Assembly: GCF_029168945.1 (NCBI RefSeq)
Contig: NC_083605.1
Coordinates: forward strand, 30,455,280 to 30,519,279
Direction: 5' to 3'
DNA length: 64,000 nt
Source: Cannabis sativa
Taxonomy: Eukaryota; Streptophyta; Magnoliopsida; Rosales; Cannabaceae
Both the position numbers and the translations under genes were made by a program. This document shows, piece by piece, positions 1-11,157 of the stretch. Below the pieces are notes generated by a model. The model did no database searches. It had not been told where the DNA came from and worked only from the letters and a program-made list of their open reading frames with translations. How positions within the stretch are numbered: the first letter of the stretch is position 1; each line of letters starts with the position of its first letter.

Positions 1-1618
1 GAGCAACACTCATCTTTCATAAATTTCATCTCTACCTTCCTAAGAGCAAATTCTTTCCGTCTTAACTTTGTTGCGATTGCTCCTGTAATTTCCGTAGGCA
101 TAATTTTCATACAATTGTTTTCTATGTTATGTTAGACCCGAATCGTGAACTCATTTTTCGTTCTAGGATTTCATTTTCAATTGTGGCGGTTCGTCTGTGG
201 CCTTCATTTTTGTCACCAAGTGGGATGAAAATAATGTCTCAACAATCTTTGGCAGGTGAGTAAGATGGTTCTCCCAGTCATTGTTGCTTCATTCTCTTCT
301 CTTTCTGTTTGATGGAATTTGTCGTGTGCAGAATTCAAAAGTTGAGGATGCAGTTTGGACACCTCTATATTGTCGTCACCCTTACTACCAACGACCAAAA
401 TGACTCTTTTGTTCGTTCCTACTTTAAGTAAGTTTTAAACACTCCAGTTCTCCAATTGAGTCTCTTTTCTTTTTTGGTACAAACAGTTATTAGTTCTATT
501 TGAATCTTTCGTTAAGATTTCAAATGGAGCTTGGCAAGCCAACATTTATACCAGTTCGAGATATAGAGATGGGGTTTGAGAAGATTGTAAAGATAGCTCA
601 CTCCTTTGGAGGTTTGACAATTTTCCCGAACTTCAACTTCATTGAGTTATTCCAATTGTTTTTTTTTATTTCTTTCCCCAAATTACTAATATAAATATCA
701 GTATGCAAGCGACAAGATGCCAAAACAAAATTGAAATCTGAGGTCAGTAAGTGAAAAATATAGTTCCTTGTTTAATACGTACATAGCATAACCATGATCT
801 AATCTATTTGTAGTGCGGTATTTCTTTCTTGTTTTTTAAGAGAAAACAAACAGTGCAAGGAATGGACTATTTCCTGAAAGTGGTTACATCCATCCCGGGA
901 ATTGACAGTCATGACGCAAATGCGGTAACATAACTAAACATTGTGAAATTCTGACGAACATGATGTTGTTTCAGTGCCGTGTTACTTGTTTCCATGCATT
1001 TAATTCTCTTCTAAAATGTGCCGGAAATTCCAACTTCTTTTGCACAATTTACTAAGAGAAGCTTCTATATATAGCATTCATCATTTCAAATGTTTATAAA
1101 CTTGTGCTATGTTTAGTAAGAATGATTGGAGATGAGAACGAATGAGAAGAGACTAAAATTGTATCTTGCTTAGTACGGGGAGAAGTGGAACAAAAAGACT
1201 TGTAGAATCATGTCTTTCCAATGGAAGTATTGAAATTGTTAAGATTGAGTCCTCTTATTTCTCTCATTCTCTAAACTGACAAACACGAGATTTTAGTTTT
1301 TGGATTAAAAAAACAACAAAAATTTACTTTGCGTGTCCAAATTGAAGAAATGATGAGATCTTTCCGTTGGAGGGTGAGCTACTAATGTATTGTATGAATC
1401 TTTCGTAGCTTTTCATTTAAGCTGCTTATTAAATTTGAATTAACATATTTCTTTTCTGCCATTCACAGCTTAATCAGGCTATTGGTTCGATTGAAGATAT
1501 TGCCAAGCAATCCAAGGAGTATATTCTGGAAAACACTGATCTATCGGCTGAAAAGGCAGATGTGATTTTTAAGTTTTTCAGGGATCCAAAGTTCTACCTG
1601 GGCCCAAAGATCAACTGA
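1..1618 (+). CDS. PTD: PARTING DANCERS-like meiotic protein, 3' seven exons (5' end outside window)
   Basis: Seven exons join without a stop into 212 residues: 1-84, 167-255, 332-427, 517-611, 702-742, 841-924, 1469-1618 (TGA 1616-1618). Every junction has GT-AG borders and matching phase; for example, exon 4 ends with one base that exon 5 completes as Val. The protein has an ERCC1-like nuclease-fold part ([20 protein letters not shown], then [18 protein letters not shown]) and a C-terminal tandem helix-hairpin-helix part ([37 protein letters not shown]). Recalled family knowledge: plant PTD pairs with the XPF-like SHOC1/ZIP2 in meiotic prophase and promotes class I crossovers. The catalytic motif of active XPF nucleases is not visible, as expected for an ERCC1-type partner. 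The start codon lies left of the window; the fragment is near the full family length. No inactivating change is seen, so it is probably functional. Family assignment is from memory of motifs, not from a search. Confidence 0.82.
1103..1288. repeat. possible small MITE in the last PTD intron
   Basis: The last PTD intron (925-1468) is much longer than the other five (74-98 bases). Inside it, a segment starts GTGCTATGTTTAGTAAGAAT and its end, read in reverse complement, gives GTGTTTGTCAGTTTAGAGAA: imperfect inverted termini about 185 bp apart. This fits a short non-autonomous DNA transposon that was spliced out with the intron. No clear target duplication was found, so the call is weak. Confidence 0.25.
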
Positions 1619-2510
1619 TAAAAGAAACTTTATGTAAATTTTCATTGATTGTCACATTTTCTTGGATAAATGATACTCAGACTAATTGGATTAGGCATTT
1701 CCGTCTTTAAATATATATTGTACTCGCTTTCATAATCCATTCTAGCATTATCCTTGCATTAAGATTAAAGACCAACCGGACCACCCAAAACTTCTACATT
1801 TTGAAGTAACAACTTTCCCATTTTATTAGCTTTTAAATGTACAAATGAATTTGCATTGTGATAATGTTAGAAGAAAAGAAAAACACTTGTTTTAGGAGAA
1901 AAGCAAAATTACCATGCCTTTTATTGAGTAGTATGTTATTGTTGATGCTAAGAACTCGTCAACTAGGAAATGATCGGAAAATCAACATCAAAGATGAAAT
2001 TAAGCAAAATGAAAATTTGGATTAAGAACTTTTAGATGACACTTAGAGCCAGGAGAAAAGGATTGTATTGCTTGGATAAATGCTGAATTACAAAATCTTC
2101 CAATCCCCTTTCAAATCTAGGTATGGGGTATTTATAGGTTCTAATGGCTTGAAATATATTGGTGGTCCTCAGGAGACAAGCTGGACGCTCTAATCTTCCA
2201 GGTTGCAAGTGTAGGAGGTGGTCTTGCGCCTTGTACTGCTGTCAGTTGTTAGGTGGTATAGGTTTGCAGGCGTAATGGTTGCAGTGTATCCTTTTTCGAT
2301 GTGTCAGGGCATATTGGTGAGACGCCTCCACTACTTGTACCTTCCCTCGTCAACTGACCATGCATGAAGCTTGGTTGTACTTCATCTGCGTGTTCGCCTT
2401 GTCCTTGTAGTTGCACGTACACTAATTTTCTTCTCAACACTTAGAAAAATTTTACTAAGCGTTGATTGCATCCTTGAGAAGTGCATTGTCAAGACGCTCG
2501 CAAGCCATGG
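1619..2510. other. intergenic DNA; possible minus-strand LTR remnant
   Basis: No gene is visible downstream of PTD. On the minus strand a TATA-like CCTATAAATACCCC (about 2123-2136) is followed by a leader that runs to about 1980, an arrangement common in LTR promoter/U5 regions. The segment from about 2190 to 2510 becomes richer in GC and leads into the tandem array. No terminal TG/CA pair or target duplication could be fixed. Confidence 0.3.
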
Positions 2511-2518
2511 CCCTCTTT

Positions 2519-3425
2519 CGAGATCTTTGCAAGCAAGGCACCATTGATGGTGCCAATATGCTTGCAAGAGAAGGATCTATGCTGAGATCCTTGCAAGCAA
2601 GGCATCACTGATGGTGTCGAGATGCTTGCAAGGGAAAGATTTATGTTGAGATGCTTGCAAGCATGCAAGCTTGGTGATGTTGAGATGCTTGCAAGCATGC
2701 AAGCTAGGTAATGTCGAAATGCTTGCATACATGCAAGCTTTGTTGAGATGCTTGCAAGCTTGGTAATGTCGAGATGCTTGCATGCATCCTATGCCGATAT
2801 GCTTGCAAGCATGCAAGCTTGGTGATGCTGATATGCTTGCATACATGCAAGCTTTGTCGAGATTATTACAAGCATGTAAGCTTGGTGACGACGAGATGCT
2901 TGCATACATGCAAGCTATGCCGAGATGCTTGCAAGCATGCATGCTTGGTGATGTCCAGATGCTTACAAGCATGCAAGCTTGCTGATGTCAAGATGTTTGC
3001 ATACATGGAAGCTATGCCAAGATGCTTGCATACAAGCCTTGTCAGGATGCTTGCATGCAAGCTTTTCCAAAATTCTTGCATGCAAGCTTGTCAAGGTTCT
3101 CGCATGCAAGCTTGCTGAGATGCTTGCCTACAAGCCTTGCCGAGATGCTTGCATCCAAGCCTTGCCAAGATGCTTGCATGGATGCTTGATGAGATGCTTG
3201 CATGGATTCTTGTTGAGATGCTTACATGCAAGCTTGCCGAGATGCTTGCATGAAATCCTTGTCATTATACTTGCATGCAAGCTAGCCGAGATACTTTGCG
3301 TGCAAGCTTGTCGAGATGCTTGCATTCAAGCTTGCCGAGTTGCTTGCATGAAAGCTTGCCTAGTTGCTTGCATGCAAGCCTTGTCAATGTGCTTGTAAGC
3401 TGAAGCTTCTTGTCTCGACGCTTGA
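2519..3425. repeat. palindromic GCTTGCATGCAAGC minisatellite, about 30 units
   Basis: Units start with variants of GAGATGCTTGC and centre on the perfect palindrome GCTTGCATGCAAGC or its longer form GCTTGCAAGCATGCAAGC. Starts read directly include 2648, 2682, 2716, 2745, 2771, 2796, 2830, 2859, 2893, 2922, 2956, 2990, 3019, 3044, 3069, 3093, 3117, 3142, 3167, 3191, 3215, 3239, 3264, 3288, 3313, 3337, 3361. Spacings fall into classes near 34, 29 and 24-25 bp. The left half mixes 34 and 29; the right half is almost all 24-25. The core holds CATGCA (RY-type) and alternating purine-pyrimidine GCATGC. Open frames across the array on both strands are a by-product of the periodicity. Confidence 0.9.
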
Positions 3426-3430
3426 GTCTA

Positions 3431-4110
3431 CAAGTTGAGGTTGCATGCAAGCCTTGCCAATGTGCTTGCAAGCTGAAGCTTATTGTCTCGACGCTTGAGT
3501 CTACACGTTGAGGGACTCGAAGTGTGAATGGTTGTGGCTTCATCGCCCTAAATTCAATGATAAAACTTAGTTAAAAACTCGCTTTGCTTGACTAATTTCG
3601 GACCATTGTAGCATTAATTTTTGGAGTTAATACTTGCCCCTAGTCCGTAAGAACTCTTCAAGTTGAGGTTGCATGCAAGCCTTGCCAATGTGCTTGCAAG
3701 CTGAAGCTTCTTGTCTCGACGCTTGAGTCTACAAGTTGAGGGACTCGAAGTGTGAATGGTTGTGGCTTCATCGCCAAATTCAATGACAAAACTTAGTTAA
3801 AAACTCGCTTTGCTTGACTAATCTCGGTCCATTGTAGCATTAATTTTTGGGGTTAATACTTGCCCCTAGTCCATAAGAACTCTTCAAGTTGAGGTTGCAT
3901 GCAAGCCTTGCCAATGTGCTTGCAAGCTGAAGCTTCTTGTCTCGACGCTTGAGTCTACAAGTTGAGGGACTCGAAGTGTGAATGGTTGTGGCTTCATCGC
4001 CCTAAATTCAATGACAACACTTAGTTAAAAACTCACTTTGCTTGACTAATCTCGGACCATTGTAGCATTAATTTTTGGGGTTAATACTTGCCCCTAGTCC
4101 GTAAGATCTC
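3431..4110. repeat. tandem repeat, three units of about 227 bp
   Basis: The landmark TTGCATGCAAGCCTTGCC starts at 3441, 3669 and 3895, giving periods of 228 and 226. Each unit runs from CAAGTTGAGG through CTCGACGCTTGAGTC, GTGAATGGTTGTGGCTTC and CGCTTTGCTTGACTAAT to CTTGCCCCTAGTCC. Units are nearly identical, with one small deletion in the second (the CCTA of CGCCCTAAATTC). The start of the unit contains the CATGCAAGC core of the minisatellite, and a partial unit begins near 3366, so the 227-bp array appears to have grown from the minisatellite edge. Confidence 0.9.
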
Positions 4111-4580
4111 TTCAAGTGTTCCTTGCAAATTGAGAGATTTGAGTTCTTCAAGGCCTTATCTTGTTCGAAAGTGAACCTTATCTTTAGCACGTACCTTGAG
4201 GCAACCCTTAGTATATAAAGGTGTCTTCGTGAGTTTTTCATTCACTTCACTGCATCCTTTTTGGTCCAATGCCGATCCTCCTTCTACTCTATCTAAGAGG
4301 TAATAAGTTCAATTCTTAGCTAAGACATCCCTAGTTTTCAAGAACTCTTTCAAGTGTTCCTTACGAATTGAGAGATTTGAGTTCTTCAAGGCCTTATCTT
4401 GTTCAGAAGTGAACCTTATCTTCAGCATGCACCTTGAGGCAACCCTTAGTATATAAAGGGGTCTTCGTGGATTTTTCATCCACTTCACTGCATCATCTTT
4501 GGTCCAGTGGTGATCCTCCTTCTACTCTATCCAAGAGGTAATAAGTTCAATTCTTAGCTAAGACATTTTTAGCTCTAGTT
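4111..4580 (+). repeat. tandem repeat, two units of about 239 bp, each with a TATA box
   Basis: TTCAAGTGTTCCTT starts at 4111 and 4350. Both units share GAGAGATTTGAGTTCTTC, GAGGCAACCCTTAGTATATA, TTCACTTCACTGCATC, TCCTCCTTCTACTCTAT and AAGAGGTAATAAGTTC. TATATAAAG occurs at about 4212 and 4450, and a third TATAAAGG variant lies at about 4682 in a decayed unit. The order of TATA box, CT-rich stretch and donor-like AGGTAATAAG resembles a duplicated promoter plus leader, as in the U3/R part of an LTR. No coding sequence follows. Confidence 0.85.
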
Positions 4581-5316
4581 TTCTTCTTTTTGATCTTATT
4601 TTATTCTATTCTATTTTTTTGTAATTTTTTTAAACGTGCGTCTCTTGCTCATGCTTGTTGAGACGCTTGTGAGCAAGGTCTTATAAAGGTGTCGAGTGTT
4701 GGGTTTGTAGTACTCAATGAGGTACGTAGCGGAAGTATTTATGACGATTATCATTGTACCATACTCTAAGATCTCCATATGTACATATATTAAATCTGGA
4801 ATAAAATATGAAAAGGTATATTTACCTCTTGAAGCGAATCAGAATATCTTCGAATCATTTCATAATTTGTATCCTATAATGGTGATGACGAACTCACACC
4901 ACAATTTTCTAAATCTTCCACCACACACAAAGATTAGAATGGGCTAATTAGGATAAAACTATATAATGTGTTCTTGAGTTTTTTCTCAACAGATGAGCAA
5001 GAACTACTCTTTTCTCTGAGTGAATAATGATGTGATTAACTTTTTTAGGCTTTTTAAATTATACGTATGTATAGATTTAGGATATATCGATAGATTAATT
5101 CAAACCACTAACATAATAATAAAAGCTTAATTAAATAAATTAATTATTATTTTCAAATATTAAAATAATATTTAAATATTTAATTAAATATCTTTAATTG
5201 ATTCTGCTATAGATATTTATTTAAATTTAAATATTTAGCTTAAACTAAATATCTAATAATCGATTGAGAAAATCTCTTGACTACCTAAGAGAATCTCTTA
5301 ATCATTTTGAGGTAAT
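4581..5316. other. AT-rich unclassified DNA left of the solo LTR
   Basis: No gene is recognised. From 4697 the sequence TGTTGGGTTTGTAGTACTC could be an LTR start, because the same AT-rich style of sequence continues beyond the solo LTR to 8199. No matching end or target duplication was found, so this stays unclassified. Confidence 0.3.
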
Positions 5317-5321
5317 ATCTC

Positions 5322-7205
5322 CGTTGGGTTTTATGCCCTAAATAAAACTCATTTCAATATAATCAGATTTACTTATTAATATAGATCAGAAATAACATTT
5401 AATGTTGCATGGTTCACATGATTTATTTCATGATTATATGTACATAATGTATGAATTCTATTTAAGTCCAAAACATATCAATTTGTTAATGATTATAGTG
5501 TTGTCAACACAGTGGAATATAATCTTAATTATATGTTCGAAAGTTTATTCCCTGATTTGTCAGAACACTGGATTTAGACTCAGATGGTATAATCAGCGAT
5601 AGGTATTCTTACACTTTGGATAAGTGTTATGTCCTTTCCAAGACATTGGCAAAGTTTACCAGCATCGGATGTATGGAGTATACATCGGAAGGGACTGATA
5701 TTGAACTTTGATTAGATATATTAGAATTTACCGTAATATCTACTCAATTCGATATCACCTGTTGATCCTAAATCAAATGATCTTAATCCTGATATGATTA
5801 GGTTCAATCTCAAGAGTGTTATTCGTGTTCTTTGATTTGTTAGTTAAGCCTACTTTTGGGTCAGGGTGATACGTACATTTTGGGAACACGGTAGTGCAAT
5901 TGAGTGGGAGCGCTAACATAAATATGGAATCTATAGCTTCTATCTGGCGAATAGAAAGTAAAGGATGATTTCCTTCGAGCTTAACCAAACAAAAATAAAT
6001 GGTGGAGATCTCATTTCACTTAGCTGAAATATCATTTATTCAGGGTTAAGGGATAAAATACATTGTAGGGTGTTACGGTAATTTAATCCCTTTATAGTGT
6101 AAATCATCTATATAAAGGATCATTGATCACATTAGGGTTATAACAATGGATAACTAATGAAGTGTCTATATCGTGGAACATATAGAGCGTTCTATATACT
6201 GAGAGTGCAATTCTAAGTTCTATGCATGGATTCAACGAAGAATTAATAAGTCAGTGAATTTAAGATATAAATTCTTGATCTACTTATTGGAAGCTCGGAT
6301 ATATAGACCCATGGTCCCCATACTAGTTGAGACCATACTGCTTGTAAGACTCAGTTAATTGATTTTGATTAATCAATTATAATTTTAAAGTTAGACTATG
6401 TCTACTTTGTGAATTTTCACTAAGCAAGGGCGAAATTGTAAAGAAAATAGATTCTAGGTTTATTTATTAATTAAGAGACTTTATATGTCTAATTAATAAA
6501 TGTATTAAATGACAATATTATTTAATAATTAATTTTAGTTATTAAATAATTAGAATTGGCATTTAAATGGTTGAATTTGAAAATTGGCATTTTTGAGAAA
6601 ATGAGATGCAGAAATGATAAAAGAGCAAAATTGCATAAGTGAGGCCCATTATCCAAGCCCATGGCCGGCCACACTTTATGGGTTTTATCATTTATTTTTT
6701 CATTATTTTAATGCCAAATAATTCTAACCTAAACCTAGATGGTTACCTATAAATAGATAGTAATGGCTCTCATTCACACTTAACTTTTGTGAACTCTGTC
6801 AGATGAAAGTTGAGCCTCCTATTCTATACATAGCCGCCACTTCCCTTCTCTCTTCTTTTCTTCTCTAAATTTTGAAATCCTTGAGTGAATGAGTGAGTGC
6901 CCACACACATCAAGTGGCATCTCAATCATAATGTGTAACACTGTGGAAAATCAACCAACAAGAAGGAGAATCAGCATCAAAGGAAGGAGAGAAAGAGATC
7001 CAGGTTCAGATATTGATAATGCTCTGCTACAGAAAGGAATCAAGGGCTAGATATCTGAACGGAAGGAGTCATTATATTCCGCTGCACCCAATGTAAGGTT
7101 TCCTAAACTTTATATGTGTTTATTTCATTGTTTTAGAATTCATATTAGGATGTTAATGAAACATACTTGTTAGTAAATCTAGATCCTGGTAAAATATATC
7201 CAACA
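5322..7205 (+). mobile_element. solo LTR (copy A) of the TGTTGGG family
   Basis: This 1884-bp LTR starts (C)GTTGGGTTTTATGCCC, its first T mutated to C, and ends GGTAAAATATATCCAACA. It is flanked by the target duplication ATCTC (5317-5321 and 7206-7210), so it is a complete insertion reduced to one LTR by recombination. TATAAATAG at about 6748 is the likely promoter. It is closest to the subfamily of copies at 11158, 20046 and 52823. Confidence 0.92.
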
Positions 7206-7210
7206 ATCTC

Positions 7211-8199
7211 AACTACCACATATATCTGTAACTACTTTTAAATTCAAATTTAGATAAATATTTATTTTTTGAATTAATTAATTAATCCAAAAATAAATAT
7301 AGTGGGTCCATCCTATCTCATATGCGCTTATCACTGTGTCATTACATAGTGACTGACGCCATTATTGTCTTAATTAGATAATGGTGACGTCTTTGTCCTG
7401 ACAACACTTTATCTTTTTCCCAATTTATTTAAATATTAAATTTAAAATAAATTATTTATTACAAAATAAATTATTACTATTCTTCTAATTCAAAATAAAT
7501 TTTCTGAACATCATTATTTAGCTTTACCCATATCCTTGACAGTGTTGCAAGGTGGCGATCTGAGGACTATGAATCTATAATACTAAGCTCCAATAAATTA
7601 GATTATTTATTGAATCTCATTAACTGAATAATCTTATTTATTAATTCCATGATTACTCCACTATAAATATAGAATTTAACTCTTAGTAATTATAGAATTA
7701 TATTTACTGAGTTTATTACAGTATCCATTGATATAATCGATTCCAGTGATTAGCCCTCCTTGTGTTAGTTCATAATTAGTTTTGGTCAAATTACTATTTT
7801 ATTCTTCTAATTACTTCTTTATCCTTTAGTACCGTTACTACATTACTGAAAGTATAATTTAGATCCAATCTAAATTTGTGTACAAGTTTTCAGTTCCAGA
7901 ATTAACATTTAAAGGGAATCAACATTCGATCCGTTAAAAAAGTCAGATTCTATGATTTGTAGATCATGTTCCCAGCCATCCATATTATTCGATTCCCAAA
8001 ATAAAAATTCTAAGAATCATCTTCTCTGAGAAACTTTAATGAGTGAATCAAAGAAATTAATTACGTGAATTAGAGATCATGATTACTCAAGATCCAGGTT
8101 GATCTACAATTGATCATCATTATGATATGAATTAGGTCTTTATAGTAAACGACATGTTTGATAAAGATAGATTAATTACATATCAGTCCATGTCATATA
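7211..8199. other. AT-rich host DNA between solo LTR A and the gypsy element
   Basis: This continues the DNA left of copy A. It has non-coding, LTR-like phrases such as ACTCCACTATAAATATAG (about 7656) but no gene, no full reading frame and no inverted termini. The final ATATA is the left half of the gypsy target duplication. Confidence 0.35.
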
Positions 8200-9120
8200 T
8201 GTTATCCTAATTTTTTGCCCAGCTGGCGTGGCATGTCCACATAGACAAAATTGAAACCACGTAGAATACAGTCTGTCAATAACTGGACAAAGTCACCTTG
8301 CACGACATATCAATTTTTAAGGGTTCTAAGGAAATCAAGCAAGGCCAAGCAAGAAGAAAATGGCTAGCCAGGGAACTTTGGCCGGAACATACCTAGCTGG
8401 CCAATGAAGTCCCATGTGTCGGCGAGGCACTAAAAATAGGGCTGGCCAGCTAGCACATATAGATAGCCTCGAAGAGAGGCTAAATGAATGGTGGGGTCCA
8501 CAACGAACCTTTTGGAAGATTGTCAAGCTACATTTTAGTTGCGGGACATATCCAACAACTCACAAAGATAGGGATATTCCCTCAAGATACTATCCAATAT
8601 TCTAGGGATCTAAGTATCTTTTTTGTAATTTATATATAAGATAGAAAGAGGTTATTTTCCCTATTTTAGAGGGGATATTTACCTATTTGAATTATAATCT
8701 TTCGTAAGCTCACACTATATAAAAGGCATTAGACAACATAAAAAGAGACCTAAACTCTAAGTCTCACACGCCCCATAGCTCCTCTCTCTCAGTCCTTCAA
8801 GCCCCTTCACTCACTAAACACTTAGTCTATTTCCTTCACACAATCTCACAAGTTCTGAATCTGTAACACTCAATTCTCACTACTGTAATATTGAAGAGAG
8901 TCATGGCTAGAAATTACAAGGTCCAAGCTTGTAATCTGCGTGGTACTGTCTCAAGAATAAATACAACCAAAAGGGGATTAGGTCTTTACCCGTTCATCAA
9001 GAGCCCCGAATCTCTATAAGTTCTTGTGTTACTTTTATTATTTATTGATATTATTTACACGTGGTGATTATCAATAATTAATAAGGCTCCTCTGTCAGTT
9101 GACCAAATTTTGAGTTAACA
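8200..9120 (+). mobile_element. 5' LTR of the gypsy element
   Basis: This 921-bp LTR starts TGTTATCCTAATTTTTTGCC and ends TTTTGAGTTAACA. It matches 57341-58242 over its whole length, including the promoter CACTATATAAAAGGC (TATA at about 8716-8724) and the CT-rich leader after it. Confidence 0.92.
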
Positions 9121-9123
9121 TTC

Positions 9124-9141
9124 TGGTGCTTTCATTGAGAG
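9124..9141 (+). other. primer binding site of the gypsy element
   Basis: TGGTGCTTTCATTGAGAG starts three bases after the LTR end. It begins with TGG, the complement of the tRNA 3' CCA. Which tRNA primes synthesis was not determined. Confidence 0.7.
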
Positions 9142-9166
9142 CTTTATCTCATTCCGATCAATCACC

Positions 9167-11157
9167 GTGGTTCTAACCAGAAGAACCACTTTCTCCACTT
9201 CCTCAAGTCCTCCTCAGGATCTTATGACAGTCGATCCTGATGTTCGTGTTCCTCCAAACATGGAAGGCACTATTAATTTGGCTAATGTCGCCAACCCTAC
9301 AAATCCTACCAATCCTACCAACCCTACTGATCATGCCAATCCAACAAATCCTAATGATCAACCCCTACCGCCCAGGATAGACCCACCAACGACACATTGG
9401 GTAGAAGGTCCTGTCAACATGGAATAGCCTCCACAGAACACAGTTGTGGTTGTCCCCTAGTACTACGCAGGAGAAACATGGCTAGGAATTGGTGAACCAT
9501 CCGTTGGTGAGCCTCACTTGGACCTTGGGGATGATATTGAGTTGGCCAGGCTCAGAGAAGCTATAGGCCAGGTCACTCAAACAGAACAAGAAGAACCATG
9601 CGCTGCTAGTTATGATGCTTTCACCCAGTAGAGACATGAATTCCTAAAGTGGATGGATTACTAAGAGGCCATCCTTCTGGCCCATCAAAAGGAGATGAAT
9701 CGCCGTAATAGGGAGGCCAATGATATGATAAGGCGATTCAATGAAAAGACTGTCGGAAGAGGTCAGGATCTGATAAGAAATCCTTTTAAAGGAAGGCTCA
9801 TTGACAGGTTAGGCAGGGTCTACAGGTAGGTAAGAAATGGATAGATGGTCCAACTAGGTCCCTCGAACACGAGGACAGGCCTTCCCTGCCTGAAGATGGT
9901 CACATCTTTCCAGACAGACCACATGGCAGGAACAACCAATTCCTAGTATTAGGAGGCATTAGAGGACGAGAAGACAACTCCGGGTAGGGAACATTGCCAA
10001 CTGGCCAGGCCCTAGCAGGGCAGCACAATAATTCCCTCCCCAAAAATTTTCGAGATCAAGCTGTTCTAAGACATAAGGATCATATTTTTGACAAGTTGGG
10101 TCCTAGTATAGGCAAAAACACACAAGACAATAATAACTCGAGGAGAAAGAACCGGAGTGACTTTTTTCCACCTCTGAATAATTATTTCAGGCAGGTGGAT
10201 CCACCAAACCCAAGCAGTTGGTACGACAAACCCACTGCCAACCCACAGACTGATCTGGCCGGCCCAGGGTATCTGTCTAGCCAAGAAAGGCTGACATGAG
10301 GACACTAAAATAGATCCATATGTGCAAACATAGTTAGGTCAACTTAAAGACTTGATCAAAGGCTTGTCCGGCCCAAAGCTGTCAGACTTGGAATTGGACA
10401 CATCAAGGGAATCACCCTTCTCAACATATATTAATGCATTACCCCTTCCAAAGTTCAAAATGCCAGCTTTGAAGATGTATACTAGGAAAAAAGATCCTCT
10501 AGTGCACATAAAAAATACTTTGAGATCCAAATAGATCTCCAAAAAGTAATTGGAAATGTGTGATGTAAGATCTTTCCGGCAACCCTATCTGAAACTGCCC
10601 AGCAATGTTATTTCAAGCTAGCCCCAAGAAGGTTCAACTCTTGGGAGAAATTCTCTTGATAATTCTATACTCAGTTCTTGTCCTCGAGACAAATACATTC
10701 ACAGCTTGAAGACCTTGTTGAAATAAAATAAAGATAAGGTGAACTTTGAAAGACTACATTCAATGTTCATGGCTAAGGCTACTAAGGTCAAAGGCCTAAC
10801 AAAAGAAGGTCATTATACGACCATACTTGGAGGTATCTTACCATTGAGTGAGGAAAGATATTAGAAGGATCTCAACAAACAAAATGAAAGAGTTTCTTGA
10901 TCAAGTTGATGGCTTCATAAAGTTGGAAGAAGCTGTTTGACAAGCCCAGATAGAAAGGTAGGTCGGTGTCGGGCAAACTTAGGGTGTCATGCAGTTCCAA
11001 GTTCAATCCAACTTTCTGACCAGCACATGAAATATCAGTCGGACCTCTAATAATAAGAATAATAGGGACGAACGCAGCAACAATAGATCTGGCAGAGATA
11101 GTGGCAAAAACAAGAAGTTTAACACTTCCCCTACACCACAAAATCAAAGGGAGAAGG
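9167..11157 (+). pseudogene. gypsy gag, 5' part, degenerate
   Basis: The frame opens at 9167 with GTG where ACCGTGG suggests a lost ATG in an ACCATGG context. The N-terminal part has an Asn-Pro-Thr repeat (several ANPTNPTNPT-like units, about 9290-9350). Later pieces read SPYINALPLPKFKMPALK and then a gag capsid-like region (about 10420-10870), but stops and frame changes break it many times. Structural role in the family: the Gag protein of the virus-like particle. The gene is interrupted after 11157 by two LTR elements and resumes at 29846 with the zinc-finger part. It cannot encode a working Gag. Confidence 0.75.

Noticed and set aside
2519..3425. CRISPR-like direct repeat array
   Set aside because: Units are contiguous without unique spacers, vary in length, and the genome is a plant's.
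2577..3543. Overlapping open frames on both strands with repeated Cys-Lys-His and Leu-His-Ala-Cys phrases
   Set aside because: They arise from the GCTTGCATGCAAGC periodicity, exist in several frames at once, and have no start context, domain or codon bias.
4697..8199. A complete LTR from TGTTGGGTTTG continuing beyond the gypsy to ACAACA near 58267
   Set aside because: The ends look right but the flanks (GTCGAG and CCTTC) do not form a target duplication, so the join is not supported.
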